A stretch of DNA of 64,000 nucleotides from NCBI GenBank assembly GCA_014653975.1, contig JACWDR010000001.1, positions 180,944 to 244,943 of the forward strand. Direction: 5' to 3'. The position numbers and the translations under genes are program-made. The DNA comes from Pelagibacterales bacterium SAG-MED20. Lineage in GTDB: Bacteria; Pseudomonadota; Alphaproteobacteria; Pelagibacterales; Pelagibacteraceae. Positions within the stretch are counted from its first letter, which is position 1. Every line of letters begins with the position of its first letter. Positions 17,064 through 25,042 of this stretch are shown here, one piece after another. The notes under the pieces are model-generated. The model was not told the origin of the DNA. It made no database searches and worked only from the letters and a program-made list of their open reading frames with translations.

Positions 17064-18200
17064 ATGCTTAAAAACAAAATCACTGCAGTTCTTGGTCCTA
17101 CAAATACAGGAAAAACTTTCCTTGCGATTGAAACTATGCTCTCGTTTGATTCTGGAATGATAGGTTTTCCTTTGAGACTGCTTGCAAGAGAAGTTTACGA
17201 TAAAATTATAAAAAAAATAAGTTTAGAAAAGGTTGCATTAATCACAGGAGAAGAAAAAATAATACCTGCTAATGCTAAATATTTTCTTTGTACTGTAGAG
17301 TCTATGCCTATCAATAAACATTTAGATTTTGTTGGAATAGATGAAATACAAATGTGTGCTGATCATGAAAGAGGTCATATCTTTACTGATAGATTATTAA
17401 ATCTTCGTGGAGATAAACTAACAATGTTTATGGGGTCAAGTACTATAAAAAGTATAATTAATAAACTAGATGAGGATACTGAGTTTATAAATAGAGATAG
17501 ACTCTCTAAACTTTCCTACGTTGGTCATAAAAAAATTTCTAGAATAAATAGAAAAACAGCAATAATTGCTTTTTCTACTGAAGAAGTTTATGCAATTGCT
17601 GAATTGGTAAGAAGACAGAAAGGTGGTGCAGCAATTGTTATGGGGTCACTAAGTCCCAAAACAAGAAATGCACAAGTTGAATTATATCAATCTGGCGATG
17701 TTGATTTTTTAGTAGCAACAGATGCGATTGGAATGGGAATAAATATGGATTTAGAAAATATCTTTTTTTCAAATCTAAAAAAATTTGATGGAAAAAAATT
17801 AAGACGACTTAACCTATCTGAAATAGGTCAAATTGCAGGGAGAGCTGGAAGATATTTAAATGATGGAAGCTTTGGAATAACAGGTGATTGTAAAGAGATT
17901 AATGCTGAAGATGTTGAATTAATTGAAAATCATAAATTTGAAGAAATTAAATTATTATTTTGGAGAAACTCCAATTTAAATTTTAATAATGCTTTAAGTT
18001 TAATAAAATCACTTGAAGAAAAACCTAATAAAGAATGGTTAAGAAAAATACATGAATGTGAAGATGAAAAAGTTTTAAAATATTTTTTAAAAGATATGGA
18101 AAGCCACAATATTAAAGATAAAAAAGAAACATTAAAACTGCTTTGGGAATGTTGTCAAATACCAGATTTTGTGAAAAAAAACCTATGGCAACCATATTGA
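17064..18200 (+). CDS. SUV3-like ATP-dependent RNA helicase, N-terminal part (frameshifted)
   Basis: The first 378 codons encode the motor of a SUV3/Ski2-like RNA helicase: Walker A GPTNTGKT at about 11-18, the Walker B/DEIQ box in VGIDEIQMCAD near residue 94, and helicase-C motifs ATDAIGMGINMDLENIFFSNLKKFDG and QIAGRAGRY. Translation then runs through GTG followed by eight A residues and stops after VKKNLWQPY. Reading with one A fewer continues as VKKTYGNHIEVVSKV and joins the next ORF without a stop, giving about 826 residues in total. The gene is therefore one helicase with a single-base insertion, a sequencing error, or a slippage-decoded gene. No strong Shine-Dalgarno is seen. An in-frame stop at 17040 rules out a much longer start. 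Confidence 0.85.
   Translation: MLKNKITAVLGPTNTGKTFLAIETMLSFDSGMIGFPLRLLAREVYDKIIKKISLEKVALITGEEKIIPANAKYFLCTVESMPINKHLDFVGIDEIQMCADHERGHIFTDRLLNLRGDKLTMFMGSSTIKSIINKLDEDTEFINRDRLSKLSYVGHKKISRINRKTAIIAFSTEEVYAIAELVRRQKGGAAIVMGSLSPKTRNAQVELYQSGDVDFLVATDAIGMGINMDLENIFFSNLKKFDGKKLRRLNLSEIGQIAGRAGRYLNDGSFGITGDCKEINAEDVELIENHKFEEIKLLFWRNSNLNFNNALSLIKSLEEKPNKEWLRKIHECEDEKVLKYFLKDMESHNIKDKKETLKLLWECCQIPDFVKKNLWQPY
18174..18181 (+). other. A8 homopolymer at the helicase reading-frame break
   Basis: Eight consecutive A residues follow GTG. Dropping one restores a continuous frame across 18182-18261 into the downstream ORF. The shift needed is one base forward (or two back), so the A-AAA-AAC heptamer present here, a minus-one slippery site, would not repair it. 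Transcriptional slippage or an indel would. Confidence 0.9.
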
Positions 18201-18261
18201 GGTAGTTAGTAAGGTTTTTAGTTTTTTAAATGCAAATGATGGTAAAATTACTGACGATTAC

Positions 18262-19545
18262 ATGCGATTGCAATTGATGAAATTAGATAAATTAGAGGGA
18301 AATGTTGATTCTTTATCAAATAGAATTGCAAATGTAAGAACTTGGTCATATGTTTCAAATAAAATTAATTGGGTTGAAAATCAAAGTTATTGGATTGAAA
18401 AAACTAAATTATTAGAAGATAAGCTATCAGATAGATTGCATGAAGAGCTCACAAAAACATTTATTGATAAGAGAGCGAGCATTCTGGCAAGAGGACTAAA
18501 ACAAGATATGGATTTTAAAACTGAAATAATGGAAGATGACAAAGTAATAATAGACAAACAGTTTATAGGTAATTTAAAAGGCTTAAGGTTTGAGATGGAT
18601 TTAAAAGTTGGTGCTCTCGAAACTGACATCAAATCATTAAAAAAAGCAGCGAGACAAACTGTAGGTCCAGAACTTAAAAAGAGAGTTCAATTAATTATTG
18701 ATACTGGTTTAATAGAAATAAAAAATGATTTCAAAATTTATTGGAAAAATTTTCCTATTGCTAAATTAGAAGCTGGCAAGGATTATTTAAATCCTGAACT
18801 ATTTTTAATAGTAGATGATATATTAGAGAATAATGACAAACAGAGATTATCTGACTTTGTTGAAAAGTGGATTAAAGAAAAAATTAACACTATATTAAAT
18901 AGTTTGATCAACTTAAAAGATTTAAAGGAAAGCAACTCATCAATTAAAGCACTGGCTTATCAGCTTTATGAAAATAATGGTGTTATCAAAAGAGAGAATG
19001 TAGTCGATTATTTAAAGAACCTCGCACAAGAAGAAAGAAAAATCTTAAGAGATCTGGGTGTAAAATTTGGAAGATATCATGTTTTTTTATTTAAATTATT
19101 AAAGCCAGAAGCAGTTTCATTAAGAATATTATTGTGGAAAAATTATCATCAGAAATACTTTGACTTAACACCACCTACCTTTGGTCTTAATTTTTTAGAT
19201 AATAAAGACCAAAAAAATAAAAATTTTATGCTTCTTTGTGGTTTTGAAAACTTTGATAATCTGTTTGTTAGAATAGATATTTTAGAGAGATTATTTGTAC
19301 TGATTATCAATTCAAATCCTGATAAAGATAAGGAAATTAAACTAATCCCAGAAATGTTAAATTTACTTGGTTGTAACAAAGAAAATTTTAAAAAATTAAT
19401 TGAAAAAATGAATTATAAAACTTTTGAAAAGGAAAATAACACTTATTTTAAGTATCAACCTAAAAGAAAAGTTAAAAAAATTTTAAAAAAGATAGACCCT
19501 ACAAACAACCCTTTTAAAGTTTTAAAAAATTTAAATTTCACTTAA
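18262..19545 (+). CDS. SUV3-like helicase, C-terminal part (same gene, shifted frame)
   Basis: These 427 codons are the C-terminal half of the helicase. The first ATG here is internal to the real protein, since the open frame extends upstream through NANDGKITDDY to the A8 run. The opening segment (MRLQLMKLDKLEGNVDSLSNRIANVRTW) is the helical domain normally following the RecA-like motor in SUV3-type enzymes. The rest, about 300 residues rich in Lys and Glu, is typical of long alphaproteobacterial helicase tails. The stop shares one base with the next ATG (TAATG). An intact, stop-free 1.3 kb second half argues against long-standing decay of the gene. Confidence 0.8.
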   Translation: MRLQLMKLDKLEGNVDSLSNRIANVRTWSYVSNKINWVENQSYWIEKTKLLEDKLSDRLHEELTKTFIDKRASILARGLKQDMDFKTEIMEDDKVIIDKQFIGNLKGLRFEMDLKVGALETDIKSLKKAARQTVGPELKKRVQLIIDTGLIEIKNDFKIYWKNFPIAKLEAGKDYLNPELFLIVDDILENNDKQRLSDFVEKWIKEKINTILNSLINLKDLKESNSSIKALAYQLYENNGVIKRENVVDYLKNLAQEERKILRDLGVKFGRYHVFLFKLLKPEAVSLRILLWKNYHQKYFDLTPPTFGLNFLDNKDQKNKNFMLLCGFENFDNLFVRIDILERLFVLIINSNPDKDKEIKLIPEMLNLLGCNKENFKKLIEKMNYKTFEKENNTYFKYQPKRKVKKILKKIDPTNNPFKVLKNLNFT

Positions 19546-19979
19546 TGATTAATTTTTTTAAAGATAGAGATAAAGTCAAAAATGAAAATAGTAATGAAGA
19601 ATCTTTTATGAAAATTGCTTCTTTACTGATACATGCAGCAAAAATAGATGAAAATTATACAGAAGTTGAAAAAGAGATAATTGAAAAGACTATGATTAAG
19701 CTTGGAGCAAATACTTCAAATATAGATAAAATAATGTCAGATGCGACAATTATTGAGAAAAATTCAAATCAAATATTAAATTTTACTAAAGAAATTAAAA
19801 CTATGCCTGAAGTTGATAAAATTAAAATCATTGAATCTCTTTGGAAAATTATTTATTCAAATAATAATGCTGATATATACGAAACAAATTTAATGAGAAG
19901 ATTAGCTGGATTATTATACGTAGATTCTAATACGATAGGAAATTTAAAAGAAAAAATAAAAAAAGAGTTAATTAAATGA
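19545..19979 (+). CDS. TerB-like (DjlA N-terminal) helical protein
   Basis: This 144-residue acidic, all-helical protein resembles the TerB / tellurite-resistance fold: [30 protein letters not shown] near the N-terminus has the family's pattern of a helix followed by an acidic loop (DENYTEVE). The second half repeats a similar pattern ([17 protein letters not shown]). TerB domains bind metal ions and act in stress-related complexes, but the role of lone copies in alphaproteobacteria is unclear to me. It overlaps the helicase stop by one base and the ferredoxin start by four (ATGA), so it belongs to this operon. Confidence 0.75.
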   Translation: MINFFKDRDKVKNENSNEESFMKIASLLIHAAKIDENYTEVEKEIIEKTMIKLGANTSNIDKIMSDATIIEKNSNQILNFTKEIKTMPEVDKIKIIESLWKIIYSNNNADIYETNLMRRLAGLLYVDSNTIGNLKEKIKKELIK

Positions 19980-20302
19980 CTTATCTAGTTAATGAAAAAT
20001 GTATTAAATGTAAACATACTACTTGTGTTGAGGTTTGCCCAGTTGATTGTTTTTATGAAGGAAAAAATATGCTTGTAATTAAACCTGATGAGTGTATAGA
20101 TTGTGGCGTTTGTGAGCCTGAGTGTCCTGTCGATGCCATAGTTGCTGATACTGAAAGTGGAAGTGAGAAATGGTTAGAAATGAATACAAAATACTCAGAA
20201 ATCTGGCCAAACATAAGTGAAAAAAAAGATCCTCCAGAAGATCATAAGAAATACACAAATGAAGAAAATAAGCACGACAAATATTTTAAAGAAAATCTTT
20301 AA
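19976..20302 (+). CDS. fdxA: 7Fe ferredoxin (FdxA type)
   Basis: A 108-residue low-potential electron carrier. The N-terminal motif [17 protein letters not shown] and the second motif [16 protein letters not shown] supply ligands for one 3Fe-4S and one 4Fe-4S cluster, as in Azotobacter ferredoxin I and other FdxA proteins. The tail [20 protein letters not shown] is also conserved in that family. It sits between the TerB-like gene (four-base ATGA overlap) and carD, an arrangement with CarD that I recall from other alphaproteobacteria. Its redox partner is not obvious from the neighbourhood. Confidence 0.94.
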   Translation: MTYLVNEKCIKCKHTTCVEVCPVDCFYEGKNMLVIKPDECIDCGVCEPECPVDAIVADTESGSEKWLEMNTKYSEIWPNISEKKDPPEDHKKYTNEENKHDKYFKENL

Positions 20303-21203
20303 GAAAAATCCATTGAAAAAGACAAAAAAAAGTACTGTAAAAAAAGTATCTAAAGTTTTCAAAAAAAACAAAAGTAAAGCTCAAGCGAAGACTAAAGTAG
20401 TTTCAAAAAAATTACCTATAAAAAAACCAAAAATTTCAAAAAAGATTAAGATCATAAAATCAAAGATTAAAAAAAATTTAAAAACTGCAAATAAACTATC
20501 AAACAAAAGTTCTGCATCTGAAAAAATAGAAACAAAAACTGATAATTTAAGAATTTCTAAAAATAATGAAATAAAGCCAGAAATTAAAAAAGTAAAAAAA
20601 CAAGAATCAGAAAAAAAAGAATACAAGGTTAAAGACTATGTTGTTTATCCAAAACATGGTGTAGGTCAAATTACAGAATTTAAAAAAATAAATATTGGGG
20701 GAATAGAAGTTGAAACATATGTACTCAAATTTGAAAAAGATAAAGCTAACGGAATGGTTCCAGTAAATAAACAGTCTCATCTTAGAGCTCTAGCAACTAT
20801 TAATCAGGTGAACAAATGTATATCCATTTTAAAAAGCAAACCAAAAGTTAAAAGATCAATGTGGAGTAGAAGAGCTCAAGAATATGAGGCAAAAATTTCT
20901 TCTGGTAAAATTTATGATCTTGCTGAAGTTGTTAGAGATTTAAATAAAGGTGATGACTTGATGGTTGACCAATCTTATAGTGAGAGACAACTTTTTGAAA
21001 AAGCATATGAAAGAATCTTATCAGAATTTCAGATAGTAATGGGTGTGTCATTAGAAGATACACAAAAAAAACTAGATAAAGCATTAAAAAGAAATTTAGT
21101 GGGACAACAGGCACAAACGAAACCTATTACCCCTACCACCACCACAAAACTTGCAGAACCAGAAGTTTCTGACGCTGATCAAGTTACTGAAACTGAAGAT
21201 TAA
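20259..21203 (+). CDS. carD: CarD-family RNA polymerase-binding regulator with Lys-rich N-terminal extension
   Basis: CarD/CdnL proteins bind the RNA polymerase beta subunit and stabilise open promoter complexes, notably at rRNA promoters. The RNA-polymerase-interaction domain is visible as [20 protein letters not shown] with [15 protein letters not shown]; the helical C-terminal domain ([28 protein letters not shown]) follows. Ahead of these is an unusual stretch of about 120 residues made largely of Lys, Ser, Thr and Ile. The start is uncertain: the track ORF begins at 20217, and I prefer ATG 20259, which still overlaps fdxA by 44 bases. A non-ATG start just after fdxA is also possible. The gene ends before a strong terminator. 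Confidence 0.85.
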   Translation: MKKISTTNILKKIFKKNPLKKTKKSTVKKVSKVFKKNKSKAQAKTKVVSKKLPIKKPKISKKIKIIKSKIKKNLKTANKLSNKSSASEKIETKTDNLRISKNNEIKPEIKKVKKQESEKKEYKVKDYVVYPKHGVGQITEFKKINIGGIEVETYVLKFEKDKANGMVPVNKQSHLRALATINQVNKCISILKSKPKVKRSMWSRRAQEYEAKISSGKIYDLAEVVRDLNKGDDLMVDQSYSERQLFEKAYERILSEFQIVMGVSLEDTQKKLDKALKRNLVGQQAQTKPITPTTTTKLAEPEVSDADQVTETED

Positions 21204-21212
21204 ATAACGCGC

Positions 21213-21257
21213 AAAAAAAAACGCCTCTCACACAAATCGTTATGAGAAGCGTTTTTT
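21213..21257. terminator. Bidirectional terminator between carD and the 29-residue basic gene
   Basis: AAAAAACGC-C-TCTCA pairs with TGAGA-A-GCGTTTTTT around a 12-base loop, with one mismatch. T runs flank both sides, so it can end carD transcripts on the plus strand and transcripts of the tiny basic gene on the minus strand. Confidence 0.88.
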
Positions 21258-21272
21258 GAAAAGATTAAGATA

Positions 21273-21362
21273 CTATCTTTTTCTTCTTTTCGCTTTTTTA
21301 GCTTTTTTAGCTTTTTTCTTAGTTTTCTTTTTAGCTTTTTTAGCTTTTCTTCTTGTAGCCAT
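21273..21362 (-). CDS. 29-residue Lys/Ala/Arg-rich basic protein
   Basis: This ORF is too short for the track. It starts MATRRKAKKAKKK and consists only of Ala, Lys, Arg, two Thr and the initial Met, with a repeating AKKAKK pattern like bacterial histone-H1-like tails. A ribosome site (GGGAGC) lies about eight bases upstream, and a hairpin and a TTGACA promoter element lie ahead of that. It faces carD across a shared terminator. I infer binding to DNA, RNA or the ribosome from charge alone. The dedicated promoter, ribosome site and terminator make a real gene more likely than chance. No family name is assigned. Confidence 0.72.
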   Translation of the reverse strand: MATRRKAKKAKKKTKKKAKKAKKAKRRKR

Positions 21363-21377
21363 CTTTAGCTCCCTGTT

Positions 21378-21414
21378 TAAGTTAAACGAATCAAAATGAT
21401 TCGCTATTAACTTA
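21378..21414 (-). promoter_or_regulatory. 5'-leader hairpin of the basic small gene
   Basis: CGAATCA/TGATTCG (loop of three) is nested inside TAAGTTAA/TTAACTTA, making a 15-pair interrupted stem. It lies just before the ribosome site of the 29-residue gene and, given the promoter placement, would form almost at the 5' end of its transcript. Confidence 0.7.
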
Positions 21415-21443
21415 TTTTTATTTTTTTATGCACTTGATGTCAA
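21415..21443 (-). promoter_or_regulatory. Predicted promoter of the basic small gene
   Basis: The minus strand reads TTGACA (21443-21438), a 17-base spacer, then TAAAAA (21420-21415). The -35 is perfect and the -10 is weak. Initiation near 21408 would put the leader hairpin at the RNA's 5' end. The rest of the gap up to 21562 is AT-rich and holds nothing else I can name. Confidence 0.5.
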
Positions 21444-21562
21444 TTATTTAATTAAAGTTAAATTTTTTGAATATTTTTTTTATATAAAAATTTTGTTATT
21501 AAATTATTATAAGTAAAAAAGTTAGAGTTTATGCGACTAATAAACTATTTCAAAAATATTAA

Positions 21563-23281
21563 TTAAAAAAGTTTTTCTAGTTCTAATTTATAATTTTTTA
21601 TAATTTTATATCTTTTTAATTTTAAAGTTGGTGTCATCATACCATTTTCAATTGTAAATTGATCCTTACTAACAATAAATTTTTTTATTTTTTCTATTTT
21701 AGAAAGATTTTTGTTTATTTTGCTTATTTCGTCTTGAATTTTTTCGTTTGTAACGTCTTTATGTTCAGAACTTAAAACTATTATGCTAACTAAGTATGGT
21801 TTATTATCTCCATAGACTAAGCTTTGTTCAATAAAATTAGATTTATTTAAATCATTTTCAATTTTAATCGGTGAAATATTATCTCCTCCTGGAGTAATAA
21901 TAATATCTTTTTTTCTATCTGTTATTTTTAAAAACTCTCCATCAAACTCTCCAATGTCACCTGTCGATAACCAACCATTTTTTAGAACTTTATTTGTTTC
22001 ATTTTCATTTTTCCAATAACCTAACATTACATTTTCACCTTGAACCAGTATTTCTCCATCTTCAGCTATTTTAACTAAATTTCCTTTAAATGGTTTTCCC
22101 ACAGTTTCGACTCTCAGATCATCTATCGAATTACAGCTCACTACTGGAGAAGCTTCTGTTAAACCATATCCTTGAAGTGTTGGTAAACCAATAGCATTTA
22201 AAAAAGATCCCACTTCTTGGTCTAGGGCTCCGCCCCCTGAAACAAATGCTTTTAAATTTCCTCCAAATTGACCCTTAATTTTTTTTCTAACCAATTTTGT
22301 ACAGATAAAATTAATTACTTTTTCAATAAGTGAAAATTTTTGTTTGTTCAATTTTTTTTTACCTAGATTAATTGTTTTTTTTATTAAAAAACTTTTTAAA
22401 CCAGTGGCTTTACTAAAAGATGCATTTATTTTTTGATACAAATTTTGATAAAATCTTGGAACTGCTGTCATTATCTCAGGCCCACATTCATTCATATTTT
22501 TAATCAACTTTTCAATGCTTTCAGCATAAAAAACTTTTGCACCAACTGCTATCTGGACAAACTGGACTGTATGTTCATACGAGTGAGATAGGGGAAGCCA
22601 TGTTAAAAATTTAGGATGATTTGAGATCATTGGTTTTAATAACTCACATGATCCCTCACAATTATTTAATATACCACCATGACTTAACATTACACCTTTT
22701 GGATTACCTTGAGTACCTGAGGTATAAATTATGCATGCAATATCTTTTCTTTCAATTTTTAAGTTTGAAAAGTTATTAATTTCATATTCATCTTCTTGAA
22801 AAATTTCATCAATATCTAAATTAATATATTTTTCAAAATCTAAATCAAATTCAGCATTAAGGTTACATACAGGATCAAAAATTATAACTTTTTTGATAAA
22901 ATCTTTTTTTGGAATTATATTTTTTATCTTCTTATATTGAACACTATCAGAAACAAAAATAATTGAAGGAGTGCAGTCATTTATAATATATTCATAGTCT
23001 CTTTCTGTATAAGTTGTATAAGCTGGGACAGTAATACCTTTTGACATCATAATAGATAGATCAGCTATCATCCATTCTGGTCTATTTTCAGAAATTAACA
23101 AACATCTGTCACCTTTTTTAATATATCTATTAATTTTTTTTGATAGCTTAATTATATTTAAGTAGACATCTTCCCAAGAATATTTTTTACTTTTATTTTT
23201 TAAAGAATATAAAAAAATATCTTCACTATTTTGCTTTTTATATTGATTATAAAATAATTCTAATAAATTGTTTATCATCAT
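21563..23281 (-). CDS. Long-chain acyl-CoA synthetase (AMP-forming)
   Basis: This 572-residue ligase activates fatty acids with ATP and CoA. The ATP/AMP signature IIYTSGTQGNPKGVMLSHGG (about 186-205), the linker region GYGLTEASPVVSCN, and STGDIGEFDGEFLKITDRKKDIII are all present and characteristic of long-chain acyl-CoA synthetases of the FadD15/AMP-binding class. No acyl-CoA dehydrogenase is nearby. The start lies only seven bases after the CCA of tRNA-Leu on the same strand, without room for a Shine-Dalgarno. The message probably comes from processing of a tRNA-mRNA transcript, or from the second ATG directly after the first. Confidence 0.93.
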   Translation of the reverse strand: MMINNLLELFYNQYKKQNSEDIFLYSLKNKSKKYSWEDVYLNIIKLSKKINRYIKKGDRCLLISENRPEWMIADLSIMMSKGITVPAYTTYTERDYEYIINDCTPSIIFVSDSVQYKKIKNIIPKKDFIKKVIIFDPVCNLNAEFDLDFEKYINLDIDEIFQEDEYEINNFSNLKIERKDIACIIYTSGTQGNPKGVMLSHGGILNNCEGSCELLKPMISNHPKFLTWLPLSHSYEHTVQFVQIAVGAKVFYAESIEKLIKNMNECGPEIMTAVPRFYQNLYQKINASFSKATGLKSFLIKKTINLGKKKLNKQKFSLIEKVINFICTKLVRKKIKGQFGGNLKAFVSGGGALDQEVGSFLNAIGLPTLQGYGLTEASPVVSCNSIDDLRVETVGKPFKGNLVKIAEDGEILVQGENVMLGYWKNENETNKVLKNGWLSTGDIGEFDGEFLKITDRKKDIIITPGGDNISPIKIENDLNKSNFIEQSLVYGDNKPYLVSIIVLSSEHKDVTNEKIQDEISKINKNLSKIEKIKKFIVSKDQFTIENGMMTPTLKLKRYKIIKNYKLELEKLF

Positions 23282-23288
23282 AAAATTT

Positions 23289-23373
23289 TGGTGGGCGAAG
23301 AGAGAATCGAACTCTCACTTCTTGCAAAACACGATTTTGAGTCGTGCGCGTCTACCAGTTCCGCCATTCGCCC
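23289..23373 (-). tRNA. tRNA-Leu (anticodon CAA)
   Basis: On the minus strand the acceptor GGGCGAA pairs with TTCGCCC, followed by A and an encoded CCA. The anticodon arm CACGA/TCGTG encloses CTCAAAA with anticodon CAA (23339-23337), decoding TTG. A long variable arm typical of class II tRNAs separates the anticodon and T arms, and the T loop reads TTCGATT. The acyl-CoA synthetase gene begins seven bases after the CCA. Confidence 0.96.
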
Positions 23374-23441
23374 ATAGTTTTCATTATTATAACTATAAAA
23401 TTAAATAGTATAAGAACTTAATTTGTATTAAAACCGAAAAA

Positions 23442-24038
23442 ATGCTCAAAAAATTATATCAAAAATCTTTAAAACTTGCTGCGCACAAGAGCTCAAAATT
23501 TTTTTTAGGGATAGTATCTTTTATTGAAAGTTCTTTTTTTCCTATCCCACCTGACGTCATGATTGTTCCAATGGTAATTGCAAAAAAACATGACTACATT
23601 AAAATTTTCTTAATTGCTACATTGTCCTCTACATTAGGTGGAATTTTAGGTTATTTTATTGGTTTATCATTTTTTGATTTTGGAATGAATATTGTGGAGT
23701 TTTATGGTTATGAAGACAAAGTTATAAACCTAAAAAATAAATTAACTGACGGTACTGGTTTTTATATTTGGTTTGGTGCATTATTTCTTGCTGGCTTTAC
23801 ACCTTTACCATTCAAGGTTTTTACCATAACAAGCGGCATGATTGGTTTTAATTTATTTATATTTTCTTTTATTTGTTTAATTTCTAGAGGTTTACGGTTT
23901 TTTATTGTTTCTTATTTATCTTTTAGATTTGGCAACACTTTTAATAAATTTATGGAAACAGGGGCTGCAAAGTGGTTCTCTCTTCTAGGGATTTTGATTG
24001 TAGCTATTTTCAGTTTAATATATTTTATAATTAAATAA
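23442..24038 (+). CDS. YqaA/DedA-family inner-membrane protein
   Basis: A 198-residue protein with about five hydrophobic segments and the VTT/SNARE-associated fold. The diagnostic region is FIESSFFPIPPDVMIVPMVIAKK with LGGILGYFIG after it, as in the YqaA branch of DedA proteins. DedA relatives take part in envelope homeostasis, some by flipping undecaprenyl phosphate or phosphatidylethanolamine. Which applies here is unknown. It heads a plus-strand run with dsbB and coq7, one base before the dsbB start codon. Confidence 0.87.
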   Translation: MLKKLYQKSLKLAAHKSSKFFLGIVSFIESSFFPIPPDVMIVPMVIAKKHDYIKIFLIATLSSTLGGILGYFIGLSFFDFGMNIVEFYGYEDKVINLKNKLTDGTGFYIWFGALFLAGFTPLPFKVFTITSGMIGFNLFIFSFICLISRGLRFFIVSYLSFRFGNTFNKFMETGAAKWFSLLGILIVAIFSLIYFIIK

Positions 24039-24039
24039 T

Positions 24040-24522
24040 ATGAATGAATTAAAGTATAAATTAACTCTTTATTTAATTTTATTGTTTAGTGCTTTTTCGC
24101 TTCTCACTGCTTATTTTATTCAATATGTATTAGGACATCAGCCTTGTAACTTATGTTTAATTGAAAGAATTCCTTATGCACTAACGATAATACTTATTTC
24201 AATATGTTTTTATTTCAAAAAATTTGAAAAATTTTTTTTACTTACTCTAAGTATTATTTTTTTATTTTTATCATTAATTTCGTTTTATCATTTTGGAATT
24301 GAACAAGGTTTTATTAAAGAGTCTCTAGTTTGTGATTTAAATAATCAAAGTACAACTCTCAACAAAGAAGAGCTATTAAAAGAACTAAAGAAAAAAACGG
24401 TAAGTTGTAAAGATGTTACTTTTGAATTATTTGGTCTATCGCTTGCTACAATTAATACCTTAATTTCTTTTATATTAAGTGTAATATTGTTTAAAATTTA
24501 TTTTAATTATGAAAAAAACTAA
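24040..24522 (+). CDS. dsbB: Disulfide bond formation protein B
   Basis: A 160-residue, four-helix inner-membrane protein that reoxidises a periplasmic thiol oxidase by passing electrons to ubiquinone. The first periplasmic pair is in GHQPCNLCLIERIPY (CxxC at about 36-39), and the second cysteines are at SLVCDLNN and KTVSCKDV in the second loop, as expected for DsbB. The arrangement beside coq7 suits its need for quinone but may be chance. It overlaps the coq7 start by 14 bases. DsbA is not seen in this window. Confidence 0.93.
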   Translation: MNELKYKLTLYLILLFSAFSLLTAYFIQYVLGHQPCNLCLIERIPYALTIILISICFYFKKFEKFFLLTLSIIFLFLSLISFYHFGIEQGFIKESLVCDLNNQSTTLNKEELLKELKKKTVSCKDVTFELFGLSLATINTLISFILSVILFKIYFNYEKN

Positions 24523-25042
24523 TCCAGTAAAAGTTGAAGAATTTATACGAGTTGATCATGCTGGCGAACGAGGTGCCATTAAGATATATGAAGGTCAATT
24601 ACTTGCCCTAAACACTTTTATTAAAAATGATGAGTTAAGAAAAACTATAGAAGAAATGAAAAAACATGAAAAAGAACATTGTGATTACTTTGAAAACGAA
24701 ATTAAAAAAAGAAATATTAAACCTACAAAATTTTTACCTTTATGGGATTTGTTAGGTGTTGGATTAGGATTTGGGTCAACTATTATGGGAAAAAAAGCAG
24801 CCATGCTTTGTACAGCATCAGTTGAAGAAGTTATTCAAGAACATTATGCTAATCAAATCAAACAACTCGAATCTGATGAAAAAAAACTAAAAGAAAAAAT
24901 TATTAAGTTTAGAGAAGACGAATTACAACATAAAGATATTGCTTATAATAAAGGTGCAACCAAAAAAGGTCCTTATTCTATTTTAGATAAGATTATTAAA
25001 ACTGGTTCGAAAATAGCTATTAATATTTCAGAAAAAATATAA
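24509..25042 (+). CDS. coq7: 5-demethoxyubiquinol hydroxylase (Coq7/CAT5)
   Basis: This di-iron enzyme hydroxylates the last ring position in ubiquinone synthesis and is membrane associated. The 177 residues contain FIRVDHAGERGAIKIYEGQ at the N-terminus, EMKKHEKEHCDYFE in the first helix pair, and SVEEVIQEHY plus REDELQHKDIA in the second, giving the Glu/His ligands of the carboxylate-bridged di-iron centre. It overlaps dsbB by 14 bases and converges with the HNH gene with no gap. Its pathway partners ubiE and ubiB are at 34.6-36.8 kb. Confidence 0.94.
   Translation: MKKTNPVKVEEFIRVDHAGERGAIKIYEGQLLALNTFIKNDELRKTIEEMKKHEKEHCDYFENEIKKRNIKPTKFLPLWDLLGVGLGFGSTIMGKKAAMLCTASVEEVIQEHYANQIKQLESDEKKLKEKIIKFREDELQHKDIAYNKGATKKGPYSILDKIIKTGSKIAINISEKI

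Noticed and set aside
18171-18184. Programmed minus-one frameshift at A-AAA-AAC in the helicase
   Set aside because: The heptamer is in the right register, but the minus-one frame stops after a few codons. The continuing frame is plus one, so this mechanism does not explain the two halves.
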